Source: Pseudomonas khavaziana (GTDB lineage: Bacteria > Pseudomonadota > Gammaproteobacteria > Pseudomonadales > Pseudomonadaceae). Taken from it: a DNA stretch of 64,000 bases. The notes below the pieces were generated by a model. It had not been told where the DNA came from. It saw only the letters and a program-made list of their open reading frames with translations, and made no database searches. Numbering within the stretch: position 1 is the stretch's first letter; each line of letters starts with the position of its first letter. Shown here piece by piece: positions 8,667 to 16,276 of this stretch. Made by a program: the position numbers and the translations under genes. The stretch lies in assembly GCF_019145205.1 (NCBI RefSeq), contig NZ_JAHSTT010000013.1, positions 62,001 to 126,000 of the forward strand, given 5' to 3'.

Positions 8667-9608
8667 CTAATCTGACGAAGCTGGCCCGATTCGCCCCACA
8701 GCGGGCTTTTGCGCACGTCCTGCATGAACGATTGAACGCCAGCGGCCCTCCAGGCTGATAGCGGCCACGCTGGCCAGCACGATCACCGCCCCCAGCATCA
8801 CCTGCAGGGCCACATGCTCGCCGAGCAGCGTCGCGGCCATCACCATGGCCACCGGTGGAATCAGGTACATCGCCACCGAAGCGCGGCTGACTTCAACGTG
8901 CTTCAACACATAACCCCAGGCCAGATACGCCAGGGCGCTGGGGAAAATGCCCAGCACCAGTACGGCGGAGTTTTCTGCCAGTGGCGCCTGTCCGACGGCA
9001 GCAGGCAGGCCCGGCAGGTTCACGCAGAGCATCAAGGTGCCGGACCACACCATGTAGCACGCCAGGGTCAACGGGCTGTAGCGATGGGCGTAATGCCGCG
9101 CGATGGCGAAATACACACTCCACGAGCACGCCGCCAGCAGGATCAGCAAGCCCCGAGGGTCGATCTCGCCCACCCCATGGTCACCCCAGATCACTACCAG
9201 CACGCCGGCCAGGCCCAATAGCACACAGGCCCAGCGCCAGGCACTGACCCGTTCCTTCAAGCAGAAAAAAGCGATCAACACACTGAACAACGGCGCCGAC
9301 TGTGCCAACACGCTGGACGCCGCCGCCGTCACCCATTGCTGACCGCTGTTGATGCTGGTGTGGTGCAGGAACACCCCGAAGAAACCCAAAACCAGCAGCC
9401 AGGGAAGATCGCGCACCTGCGGGCGGTCGATACCGACCACCAGCGCCACGCCCCCCATGAATACCGATGCAATCAGGAACCGCAGCAACGCCAATTGACC
9501 AGGGCTGTAGCTATGCAGCCCCATGTGCACGCCAATCGGCGAATAGGCCCAACAGAGGATGACGCCGGCAATGACTAGCGTAAGCTTTAGAGGTGACGGG
9601 GTATTCAT
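8667..9608 (-). CDS. EamA/DMT family transporter
   Basis: The 313-residue protein has about ten hydrophobic segments arranged as two EamA repeats, the form of drug/metabolite exporters in the inner membrane. The first repeat runs from LTLVIAGVILCWAYSPIGVH to about residue 145, the second from ILLAACSWSVYFAIARHY to the end, where AMYLIPPVAMVMAATLLGE is typical. Substrate unknown. ATG at 9608 is chosen (GGAT about 8 bases upstream); ATG at 9617 is possible. It is divergent from a LysR gene, which suggests regulation by that protein through the dyad at 9647-9671. Confidence 0.88.
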   Translation of the reverse strand: MNTPSPLKLTLVIAGVILCWAYSPIGVHMGLHSYSPGQLALLRFLIASVFMGGVALVVGIDRPQVRDLPWLLVLGFFGVFLHHTSINSGQQWVTAAASSVLAQSAPLFSVLIAFFCLKERVSAWRWACVLLGLAGVLVVIWGDHGVGEIDPRGLLILLAACSWSVYFAIARHYAHRYSPLTLACYMVWSGTLMLCVNLPGLPAAVGQAPLAENSAVLVLGIFPSALAYLAWGYVLKHVEVSRASVAMYLIPPVAMVMAATLLGEHVALQVMLGAVIVLASVAAISLEGRWRSIVHAGRAQKPAVGRIGPASSD

Positions 9609-9646
9609 CGACGGCATCCACACATTGAGAAGGCATGCCGTCAGTC

Positions 9647-9671
9647 TTGGCCCAGGCCGGGCCTGGGACAA
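9647..9671. promoter_or_regulatory. Inverted repeat between divergent DMT exporter and LysR genes
   Basis: TTG-N-CCCAGGC-CGG-GCCTGGG-N-CAA is symmetric at ten of eleven pairs and is centred at 9659, about 50 bp from each start codon. It has no T-run and is upstream of both genes, so an operator is a better reading than a terminator. Its link to the LysR protein is inferred from position only. Confidence 0.45.
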
Positions 9672-9710
9672 TTAAGTGTTTCTGACTTCTGAAATCACGG
9701 GAACTGAGCA

Positions 9711-10574
9711 ATGGAACTGGCCCAACTGAAAATGGTGCGCGCCGTGGCACAAACCGGCAGCGTGGCCCAGGCTGCCCTGCAGTTGCACTGTGTGCCGTCC
9801 AACATCACCACACGCATCAAGCAGCTGGAAAGCGAGCTGGGCACGCCGCTGTTTATTCGCGCCGGCCGCGGCCTGGCGATCAGCGCCGCGGGTGAGATCT
9901 TCCTGGATTACTGCGAACGCATCCTGGCGTTGGTGGATGAGTCCAAACGTGCGGTGGATGCCAACGCCATTCCCCGTGGCACCTTGCGCATCGGTGCGGT
10001 GGAATCCAGCGCCAGCGGCCGCCTGCCGCCGCTGCTGGCGGAATATCACCGACGCTACCCCGAGGTCAGCCTGGAACTGGTCACCGGCGCCTGGACGCAA
10101 TTGCTGGACGACCTGCAACACCATCGCCTGGACGTAGCGCTGGTGGCCGCCGGTGGCAAACGTACGAAGCTGGAGCAGAGTGTGGTCTACAGCGAGCGCC
10201 TGGTGTTGATCGCCAGCACCTCCAGCGCCCCCATCCACAGCGCCGAGGACCTGGCCGGTCGCACGCTGCTGGTATGGCCGCCAGGCTGCCCCTATCGCGC
10301 CGCCCTGGAAAACTGGCTCAAGCCCCATGACTTCAAGCCGGCAATTGCCAGCTATGCCAGTTGGGGCACGATCATCGGCTGCGTCAGCGCGGGGATTGGC
10401 GTGGCACTGGCGCCCGAGGGCATTCTGGCGCGCTATGAGCAGGCCAATCAGCTGACGTCCTATCGGTTTGACGAACTGGCAGCGGTAGACAACCTGCTGT
10501 TTTGGCACAAGGACACCCAGCGGCATCTGGCGCGGGATGCATTTGCCGGGCTACTGCGCGAAACCTTTGGCTGA
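9711..10574 (+). CDS. LysR-family transcription regulator
   Basis: The 287-residue protein has an N-terminal winged helix (residues 1-60: AVAQTGSVAQAALQLHCVPSNITTRIKQLE, GTPLFIRAGRGLAISAAGE) and a substrate-binding effector domain from about residue 90 (GTLRIGAVESSASGRLPPLL). The C-terminal domain keeps the two-lobe pattern, with GTIIGCVSAGIGVALAPEGIL near residue 225. It is divergent from the EamA exporter by 102 bp and probably controls it, as is common for LysR pairs. The effector is unknown. Confidence 0.92.
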   Translation: MELAQLKMVRAVAQTGSVAQAALQLHCVPSNITTRIKQLESELGTPLFIRAGRGLAISAAGEIFLDYCERILALVDESKRAVDANAIPRGTLRIGAVESSASGRLPPLLAEYHRRYPEVSLELVTGAWTQLLDDLQHHRLDVALVAAGGKRTKLEQSVVYSERLVLIASTSSAPIHSAEDLAGRTLLVWPPGCPYRAALENWLKPHDFKPAIASYASWGTIIGCVSAGIGVALAPEGILARYEQANQLTSYRFDELAAVDNLLFWHKDTQRHLARDAFAGLLRETFG

Positions 10575-10583
10575 CACATTCCT

Positions 10584-10712
10584 AAATGTGGGAGGGGGCT
10601 TCATTGCCCTTTGTAGGAGCGAGCTTGCTCGCGAAAAACGTCAACGATAACGCGTGCCTCCTGAATAAACGCGGCGTCTATGGGTTTCTCGCGAGCAAGC
10701 TCGCTCCTACAA
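10584..10712. repeat. Half REP plus ~100-bp REPIN, family TGTAGGAGCGAGCTTGCTCGCG
   Basis: A single copy of the GGGAGGGGGCTT unit (10584-10602) is followed at once by a complete REPIN of the second family: arm TGTAGGAGCGAGCTTGCTCG at 10612-10631 and its inverted copy ending at 10711. The spacer carries AACGATAACGCG and CGCGGCG, which recur in the other four copies of this element. It fills most of the 176 bp between the LysR gene and the next gene. Confidence 0.9.
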
Positions 10713-10750
10713 AAGCCTTAACTGACTGGCATTAGGGCTTGTCCACATGT

Positions 10751-11341
10751 TCAGCGCTTCGGCGCGGCCAATCGCGCGTACTGGTCCTGGCTGATCCACC
10801 CTGTAAAGGAGCGCTCGTCAGCATTGATAAACTCCACCTGCGCCCAGCCATCCTTGAACGCCAGCACCCCCACCACATCATCCTTGACGATGTAGGGACG
10901 CTTGGCGGCCTTGGCACCCGGGGCTTTACGCAGGTAAGCCTTGTCGGCGGATACGGTCACCAGGCCGATCCACTTTTTGCTGGCGGTCTGGGTCAGGTCC
11001 AGGCCGGTGGCGATTTCCGGCATCAGCACGTTGATACAGCCGGGGTGTTGACGGCCCTGCTCCACCGTCAGGATCACGCCGTCGGACGCCACAGCCACAC
11101 TGCCAGGGTAGGCAGAGTCCAGCCAGGTGGTAAGCGCCTCAGGCTTGCCTTGCAGGTAGAAGGTGCAACGGCGGCTCACGCCCTCGCCCATCGCTTCGGC
11201 GTAGAAGCCCTCGACCTGATGCCCAGGCGTCACCGCCAGCATCAGCCCTTCGTACTTGCCCGAATGCAAGGTTGGCGAGCCAGCCAGTGCCGACGCCGCC
11301 GTGCACAATGACAACACGCCCATCGCCAGAAAACGAATCAT
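10751..11341 (-). CDS. Secreted protein with SH3-like C-terminus, partner of the muramidase (possible immunity protein)
   Basis: This 196-residue protein has a clear Sec signal peptide (MIRFLAMGVLSLCTAASALA, cleavage after ALA). The mature part has a Cys-containing N-terminal region (two Cys, in RRCTF and HPGCIN, may pair) and a C-terminal domain from about residue 138 resembling bacterial SH3 (AYLRKAPG, GVLAFKDGWAQVEF, GWISQDQY). ATG at 11341 lies one base after the TAA of the upstream muramidase gene and its ribosome binding site GGAAG is inside that gene, so the two are translated together. A periplasmic protein coupled to a peptidoglycan hydrolase could be its inhibitor or immunity factor. 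That role is inference; no family name is certain. Confidence 0.75.
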   Translation of the reverse strand: MIRFLAMGVLSLCTAASALAGSPTLHSGKYEGLMLAVTPGHQVEGFYAEAMGEGVSRRCTFYLQGKPEALTTWLDSAYPGSVAVASDGVILTVEQGRQHPGCINVLMPEIATGLDLTQTASKKWIGLVTVSADKAYLRKAPGAKAAKRPYIVKDDVVGVLAFKDGWAQVEFINADERSFTGWISQDQYARLAAPKR

Positions 11342-11342
11342 C

Positions 11343-12389
11343 TTATTTCTTCCCTTCAAAGGCTTCGTAGGCTTGTTTCATCAGCACGTCATAGTTGCCG
11401 TAGTCATCGCCGTTATAGTTACGGGCCATGGCTGTGAAATCCTTGTTTTTCATCGCACTCATCAACGCCGTGCTCTTGCTGCAAAAGCTGATGTAGGCCT
11501 TGAGTTGATTACCGGCGTTCACTTTCAACGCGGCGACAAACTCAAACACCGTCTTGAAACCGCAGGATGCGAAGTTGAACCCCATGACCTGAAACATGCC
11601 CCAGGACGCCGACATCAATGCCGCTTCCTGGTCCAGGGCGAATGCGGTAGCCATGGTTTCCCAGGCCTTGACCTGGTCCTTGTTATTGGTTTGCCACTGC
11701 GGCCCGGCTTTTTTCTTGTAGATGTACGACAGCAGCGGGTGCGACTGATCGTAGATGTGCTTGGTGTACTTGCGAAAGTGGTGGCCTTCGAAGGCGATGA
11801 TCGGCAACTTGGCCGGCCCGAAGCCCACCTTCCCACCGGACTCCACGGTAGCGAAGGCCTTGACCACATTCACCGAGATGCCGTTGCCCAGTTGCTTGGC
11901 GGCATTCTGGAAATCCGTATCGCTGAGCGTGGTACCGCCGTCGCAGGTGGCCTGAAGCATCAACTGACGGTTACGCCGCTCGGCTTCGATCATCGCACGC
12001 ACACGGTCCAGATAGACGTTCACCGTGGCCTGCACCGCATCGACGTTGTTATTGCCGAACACATTGATAAAAGTCGGAATGCGCATAGTCGGGAAGGCCT
12101 TTACCGGTACCTTTACCGCCTCTTCGATCAGACTGTTGAACGTGCGCCCCGTGGGGTCGATTACTCCATCAGGATGGGCGTATTTGAGATGGCGGAACTG
12201 ATACTGACTGATGCACTGCACCAACTGGCCGTCGCACTTGCCGTTTTCCTGCAAGGCGAAGCCCATTTTTGGAATGATCAGGTTGAATAAATACTGGATG
12301 CACTGAACATCGGCGGCCAAGTTGCGGGCTTTACCGGGGGCGCCTACCGAAGCACTGATAAGACGAGGCAACCCTTGCAGGCTTTTCAT
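11343..12389 (-). CDS. N-acetylmuramidase-domain protein with N-terminal binding domain, possible T6SS-type effector
   Basis: The 348-residue protein has two parts. Residues about 10-90 (SASVGAPGKARNLAADVQCI, LFN, GKCDGQLVQCISQYQ, PDGVIDPTGRTFNSLIEE) form the peptidoglycan-binding-like module often found at the front of type VI lysozyme effectors. Residues about 150-345 match the N-acetylmuramidase family (DUF3380/PF11860): FATVESGG with the presumed catalytic Glu183, IIAFEGHHFRKY, and SASWGMFQVMGFNF. There is no signal peptide. The ATG at 12389 has AAGGA eight bases upstream; earlier ATG and longer frames lack this. It forms a pair with the following signal-peptide gene. No T6SS structural gene is nearby, so delivery is uncertain. 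Confidence 0.82.
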   Translation of the reverse strand: MKSLQGLPRLISASVGAPGKARNLAADVQCIQYLFNLIIPKMGFALQENGKCDGQLVQCISQYQFRHLKYAHPDGVIDPTGRTFNSLIEEAVKVPVKAFPTMRIPTFINVFGNNNVDAVQATVNVYLDRVRAMIEAERRNRQLMLQATCDGGTTLSDTDFQNAAKQLGNGISVNVVKAFATVESGGKVGFGPAKLPIIAFEGHHFRKYTKHIYDQSHPLLSYIYKKKAGPQWQTNNKDQVKAWETMATAFALDQEAALMSASWGMFQVMGFNFASCGFKTVFEFVAALKVNAGNQLKAYISFCSKSTALMSAMKNKDFTAMARNYNGDDYGNYDVLMKQAYEAFEGKK

Positions 12390-12546
12390 GACAGACATCC
12401 TTGTGAGTGAAAGAAGTGATAGCACTTCAATATCAATTCCGTACCCTTGTCATACTCTGAAACAAGTGGCTGGCGGAAGCTAGCAAGGTGGTCTGCAGAT
12501 TGTCCAGAAGGCTTTTTGAAAGTTGTGAAACAGCCTGGTAAATCCG

Positions 12547-14508
12547 TCAGTAACCATGGGATTCACGGGTCTTCTGATACTGGTGGTAGTCAAGCCACTC
12601 CACCACATCGTAGGGCAGGTACAGTTGCATCCTGGCCCGGGAAATCGCGATATAGACCGCGCAGAGCCGCTGGTCGAACGCGTAGGCGTCCTTGAACTTC
12701 ACGTTGGTCAGCAACTCGGGCGTGAGCAGCACCCGGTCGAATTCCATGCCACCGGCGTCTTGGGCCAGCATCAACAGACAGCGCTCATCCGGATGACCGC
12801 TCAGCCTGTTCAAACGCGTGACATCAGACAGGTTAAAGCCTTTTTCCAGCTCGGCCTCGACCCACAGGAACGCCTCGTCGAACTGGCAGGCTTCACGCAC
12901 CTGCTGCCAATCAGCCATATCGCTGAAAAACGGATGAGGGCCGCTGTCATTGAACTCGTTGCTGTAGAAGTCCGGCTTGAACAGCGCTACAACCGTATCC
13001 ATGAAGTATTTGAGCGACTGCTGCGCCTCTTTGCTCGCCAGGCCGAAGGGGCAACGGGCTTCGCTCAGTTGCATGGCCCACTTCATGGTGTCCCAATGGG
13101 ACGCGGTCAGCACCACGCAACCCTGCGGGGGTACGAAACCCTGCGGGTAAAACTCGATACCCACGTCGGCATCCCGTGCGCCCTCGAAGAGCACTTTGCT
13201 TTTATCCGAGTGCTGGCTGATCAGTGGGTTGACCAGGCGCTCGACATTGCGTCCCGAACGCACGGAGTAGCACACGTCCGTGTGGCGAACTTCACGGGAG
13301 CGCTTGACCACACCGCCACTGGCCTGTTGATACTCATCCCCGAGCGTGATCAGCACCTGGCGGCCGCGTTCGATGATCTGCAACAGCGGCGCCGGAATGT
13401 CCTGGCTCTCGTCGATCAGTACGTGGGTATAGCGCTCGGGCACCACGCAGCCGGCGAGGCTGGCGCGCTTGATCATCAACAAGGCTTCAAAGCCCGTCTG
13501 GCTGCCCCAGGCCGGATTCGCCTCAAGGTAGCTCCACAACCGGCTGGCATATTCGAGCAATGCGCGGGCGTCGACACTGGACAGCGGCTGCTTGAAATGC
13601 GGTAGATGCTTCGCCGACAGGCTGTATTCCCAGGAGCGGCAGTAGGCTTCAAGCACTTTGAGGCAGACATCCACCACCGCCTGCCCCTCCAAGCGCCGGA
13701 AGCCGAAGATATTCAGCTCCCGAGCCAGTGCCTGCTTGCTCGGCGCCCTTGCTTGAGTATCCAGCGGCTTGGGCCTTGGGCCGTGCAACAAGGCATGCGC
13801 AAACGCGTAGAAGGTATGCCCGGCCTTTCGCTCGCGAACGCCCACCATGCGCGCACGCAGGGTTTCCAGTTTTGCCGGGGTACGCGCCAGCAGCAAGGTT
13901 TTTTCCGGGCGCAGGTGCTCCATCAAGGCCACCAGCAGGTGACTCTTGCCGATACCCGCGTAGCCTTGGACATGCAGGTCTTCGTTCAGGTTGGCACGGA
14001 AGGTCCTGACCAGCTTGTCTTGCTCAGCGCTCAACCAGCGTTCGCGGTGCCGGGGCGTGACCATCTGTTTGCTGAACGGGTCATTTGCCTTGAGGTGGCG
14101 CACTTTATATTCAAAGTCCCATTTGCCGCTGGGCAACAGGTAGTCTCGCGCCTGTACTTCCTCCGCCAGCAGAAAACGCAGCCTGAGGCCTTTGACCACA
14201 TTGAGGCCGAAGTACAGTTTCCTTTGGTCGAACAGCCGCTGTGCTTCGGAAAGCAGGGACACGCTGGTCGAATGGCTGGCCTCTACCGCCCAGTCAATGA
14301 GCTTGGCCAAGACTTTTTCCGCACCACTGGCGCTCAGGTCTGGCTCCGGCACCTGCGCCAGATTCTGGATAACCAGCACTGCAGCCAACTCCGGTTCACT
14401 CAGGGCTACGAGCGCGCCAGCACCGTCGCAAACCAACAAACCCGAACAGGTTTCATAGGTGATTGGCAAGAACACAGGGCTGGATAAATCAAAATGTTCC
14501 GAGTGCAT
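12547..14508 (-). CDS. UvrD-like superfamily 1 helicase/ATPase with unrecognised N-terminal domain
   Basis: The 653-residue protein contains a P-loop GYAGIGKSHLL (about residues 182-192), a Walker B box THVLIDESQDIP (motif II), a motif III-like ITLGDEYQQ, motif IV-like GRNVERLVNPL and motif VI AVYIAISRARMQLYLP. These make it a UvrD/Rep-type SF1 ATPase. The first 170 residues match nothing I know, and motif Ia is poor (LLLARTPAKLETLRARM). The ATG at 14508 has GAGG about nine bases upstream; a longer frame reaches into the ffs RNA gene and is rejected. It is alone on its strand between the muramidase pair and ffs. Such orphan SF1 ATPases occur in repair and in defence; the sequence does not decide. 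Confidence 0.85.
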   Translation of the reverse strand: MHSEHFDLSSPVFLPITYETCSGLLVCDGAGALVALSEPELAAVLVIQNLAQVPEPDLSASGAEKVLAKLIDWAVEASHSTSVSLLSEAQRLFDQRKLYFGLNVVKGLRLRFLLAEEVQARDYLLPSGKWDFEYKVRHLKANDPFSKQMVTPRHRERWLSAEQDKLVRTFRANLNEDLHVQGYAGIGKSHLLVALMEHLRPEKTLLLARTPAKLETLRARMVGVRERKAGHTFYAFAHALLHGPRPKPLDTQARAPSKQALARELNIFGFRRLEGQAVVDVCLKVLEAYCRSWEYSLSAKHLPHFKQPLSSVDARALLEYASRLWSYLEANPAWGSQTGFEALLMIKRASLAGCVVPERYTHVLIDESQDIPAPLLQIIERGRQVLITLGDEYQQASGGVVKRSREVRHTDVCYSVRSGRNVERLVNPLISQHSDKSKVLFEGARDADVGIEFYPQGFVPPQGCVVLTASHWDTMKWAMQLSEARCPFGLASKEAQQSLKYFMDTVVALFKPDFYSNEFNDSGPHPFFSDMADWQQVREACQFDEAFLWVEAELEKGFNLSDVTRLNRLSGHPDERCLLMLAQDAGGMEFDRVLLTPELLTNVKFKDAYAFDQRLCAVYIAISRARMQLYLPYDVVEWLDYHQYQKTRESHGY

Positions 14509-14650
14509 ATAGCCTCGTAGCCAGTGGAAAGAGACGCTTGGGAGTATGCCACTGGTCGTGAGATGACCGTCATGCACTGTACGGCAGGCGTCGCACTGGC
14601 AGGATAGAATGGAAATCGAAGAAGGGACCGCAGGAGGGAGCGTTATGGAG

Positions 14651-14757
14651 GCAACCCCACCAGCCACACCCCGGCACACAATGTTCCCGCTGTGGCTGCT
14701 GCCTTCCGGCTCTGACCAGGTTCACGGGTAATCGTTGCGGGGGGACCGATGGGGTCA
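14651..14757 (-). ncRNA. ffs: 4.5S RNA of the signal recognition particle
   Basis: Read on the minus strand the region has the bacterial small SRP RNA hallmarks: the Ffh-binding symmetric and asymmetric loops around CAGAGCCGGAAGGCAGCAGC, the tetraloop GGAA, and long pairing of the 5' end (GGTGACCCC) with the 3' end (GGGGTTGCC) that closes one hairpin. Exact ends are estimated from the terminal pairing. A sigma-70 promoter lies about 35 bp upstream. In P. aeruginosa ffs is found in the same region near dnaX and ligA. Confidence 0.95.
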
Positions 14758-14791
14758 CCATAACGACGCTGGCCTCTCGGCAAGCCGCGCC

Positions 14792-14819
14792 ATTGTACCC
14801 ATCTCATCGGAAGTTACAA
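14792..14819 (-). promoter_or_regulatory. Sigma-70 promoter of ffs
   Basis: On the minus strand TTGTAA (14814-14819) and TACAAT (14792-14797) are separated by 16 bases, which is close to consensus. Transcription would start near 14785, about 27 bases before the mature RNA, leaving a short 5' leader to be processed. Confidence 0.7.
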
Positions 14820-14910
14820 CCGTAAAAAATGAGAAGCTTCAAGTACTTGCCATGGCGTTCAACAATTGCGCCATCCAATGTGGGGGCTTACCCCTCCCCA
14901 CAGGGGTTAA

Positions 14911-16077
14911 TCATTGTGCCTGCAGGACCGCATCGGCCCTGCCGCCCTCTTCCTGGATGACCAGGTGAATAAAGTGCAACTTGGCAATCACCGCCGACGG
15001 CAGCACGAAGGGGTAGAAATCCGCCTGGCCCATGGCGCGGGACAGTTCGTTGAGCATGCCGGCCAGTTCAATCCAGGCGTTGACGAAGCTGAGGAATGCC
15101 GGGCCACCAGGATGCTCGGGATCGTACAGCGTCGCCAGGGCGAACGGCTGGTAATCCAGGTCCATTTCGCGGGCGCTCATGCCAAAGCCCAGGGCAGTGT
15201 CCACCGCATCCATCATGTGCAGGTAGTGAGCCCAGGTTTCGGCCCAGTCTTCCCAAGGGTGCATTGTGGCGTAGGCACTGACGCAGTTTTGTTGCCAGTC
15301 CGGGCGCGGGCCGTTCTGGTAGTGCTGGTCGAGGGCGTCGGCGTAACTGGCGCGCTCATCGCCGAACAGGGCGCGAAAAGGTTCAAGCCAGTGGCTGTCG
15401 GCAATCAGGCGATCCCAGTAATAGTGGCCGACTTCATGGCGAAAATGGCCGAGCAAGGTGCGGTACGGCTCGTGCATCTGTACGCGGACTTTTTCGCGGT
15501 GGGCATCGTCGGCTTCCTTGATGTCCAGGGTGATCAGGCCATTGGCATGCCCGGTGGTGGGCGCATTGCCTTGCAGGTCGGTGCCGATGAAGTCAAAGGC
15601 CAAGCCAGTGTCTTCGTCGACACTCTTGGGCAGCACTTGCAGGCCCAGGCTGATCAGTTGTGCCACCAGCCGGCGCTTGGCCGTTTCGACCTTGCGCCAA
15701 CGTTCGGGGTTTTGCGCAATCGACAGATCGGGAATGGTGCGGTTCAGGCTGCAGGCCACGCACAGCGTCGCGGTGCTGTGGGCAGGAATCAGCCAGTTGC
15801 AGGCGGCGGGTGAATCGAGGTTTGCACAGCGCCGGAAAGCGCCGGCATCGAGATGATCGTCCGCCAGCCAAGTACCGACCGCAGGCCCAGGTTGCAAGGA
15901 CGACAGGCGGCTTTGCTGCGGCCGGTAACCCAACGCCGCCTGGCAGGCCAGGCATTGGCTGTTGCGAAAGAACAGCGACTGGCCACACCGGCATTGCCAC
16001 ACCTTGCTGTTGCGCGAAGGTTGGGCCATGAACGGCGCGGCGATGCGCGAACTGAGTTGCTCGAAGTAGCGGAACAT
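14911..16077 (-). CDS. Zinc-dependent metallopeptidase with N-terminal zinc ribbon
   Basis: The 388-residue cytoplasmic protein has an N-terminal zinc ribbon (CRCGQSLFFRNSQCLAC, about residues 29-45), a second Cys group (LCVACSLNRTIPDLS) and a zincin motif HEVGHYYWDR at residues 214-223, with DWAETWAHYLHMMD downstream as likely third-ligand region. This is the architecture of the putative zinc-binding metallopeptidase family (PF15887). ATG at 16077 follows GGGGGAGATCGCC, a strong ribosome binding site. No substrate is known. It is transcribed toward ffs. Confidence 0.88.
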   Translation of the reverse strand: MFRYFEQLSSRIAAPFMAQPSRNSKVWQCRCGQSLFFRNSQCLACQAALGYRPQQSRLSSLQPGPAVGTWLADDHLDAGAFRRCANLDSPAACNWLIPAHSTATLCVACSLNRTIPDLSIAQNPERWRKVETAKRRLVAQLISLGLQVLPKSVDEDTGLAFDFIGTDLQGNAPTTGHANGLITLDIKEADDAHREKVRVQMHEPYRTLLGHFRHEVGHYYWDRLIADSHWLEPFRALFGDERASYADALDQHYQNGPRPDWQQNCVSAYATMHPWEDWAETWAHYLHMMDAVDTALGFGMSAREMDLDYQPFALATLYDPEHPGGPAFLSFVNAWIELAGMLNELSRAMGQADFYPFVLPSAVIAKLHFIHLVIQEEGGRADAVLQAQ

Positions 16078-16150
16078 GGCGATCTCCCCCTGGAGTGACA
16101 GAGACTAGATCATTTCTCGTGAGAGATCGTTCAACACGCCTCTGCTCCCT

Positions 16151-16251
16151 GTAGGAGCGAGCTTGCTGGCGAAGAGCCTTAACGATAACGCGGGGCGCCT
16201 GGTTCACAGCGGCGTCCTCCGGTTCTTCGCGAGCAAGCTCGCTCCTACAGT
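16151..16251. repeat. REPIN, family TGTAGGAGCGAGCTTGCTCGCG
   Basis: Inverted arms (about 16151-16175 and 16227-16250) enclose a spacer containing AACGATAACGCG and GCGGCG, as in the copies at 10612, 31498, 36513 and 39158. Length is 100 bp. It lies between ligA and the divergent metallopeptidase gene. Confidence 0.9.
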
Positions 16252-16276
16252 GTTGAGAGATCGCTCCCACGATCAA

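Noticed and set aside
14508..14679. N-terminal extension of the UvrD-like ATPase
   Set aside because: It would run through the 3' end of the ffs RNA gene; ATG 14508 has a good ribosome binding site.
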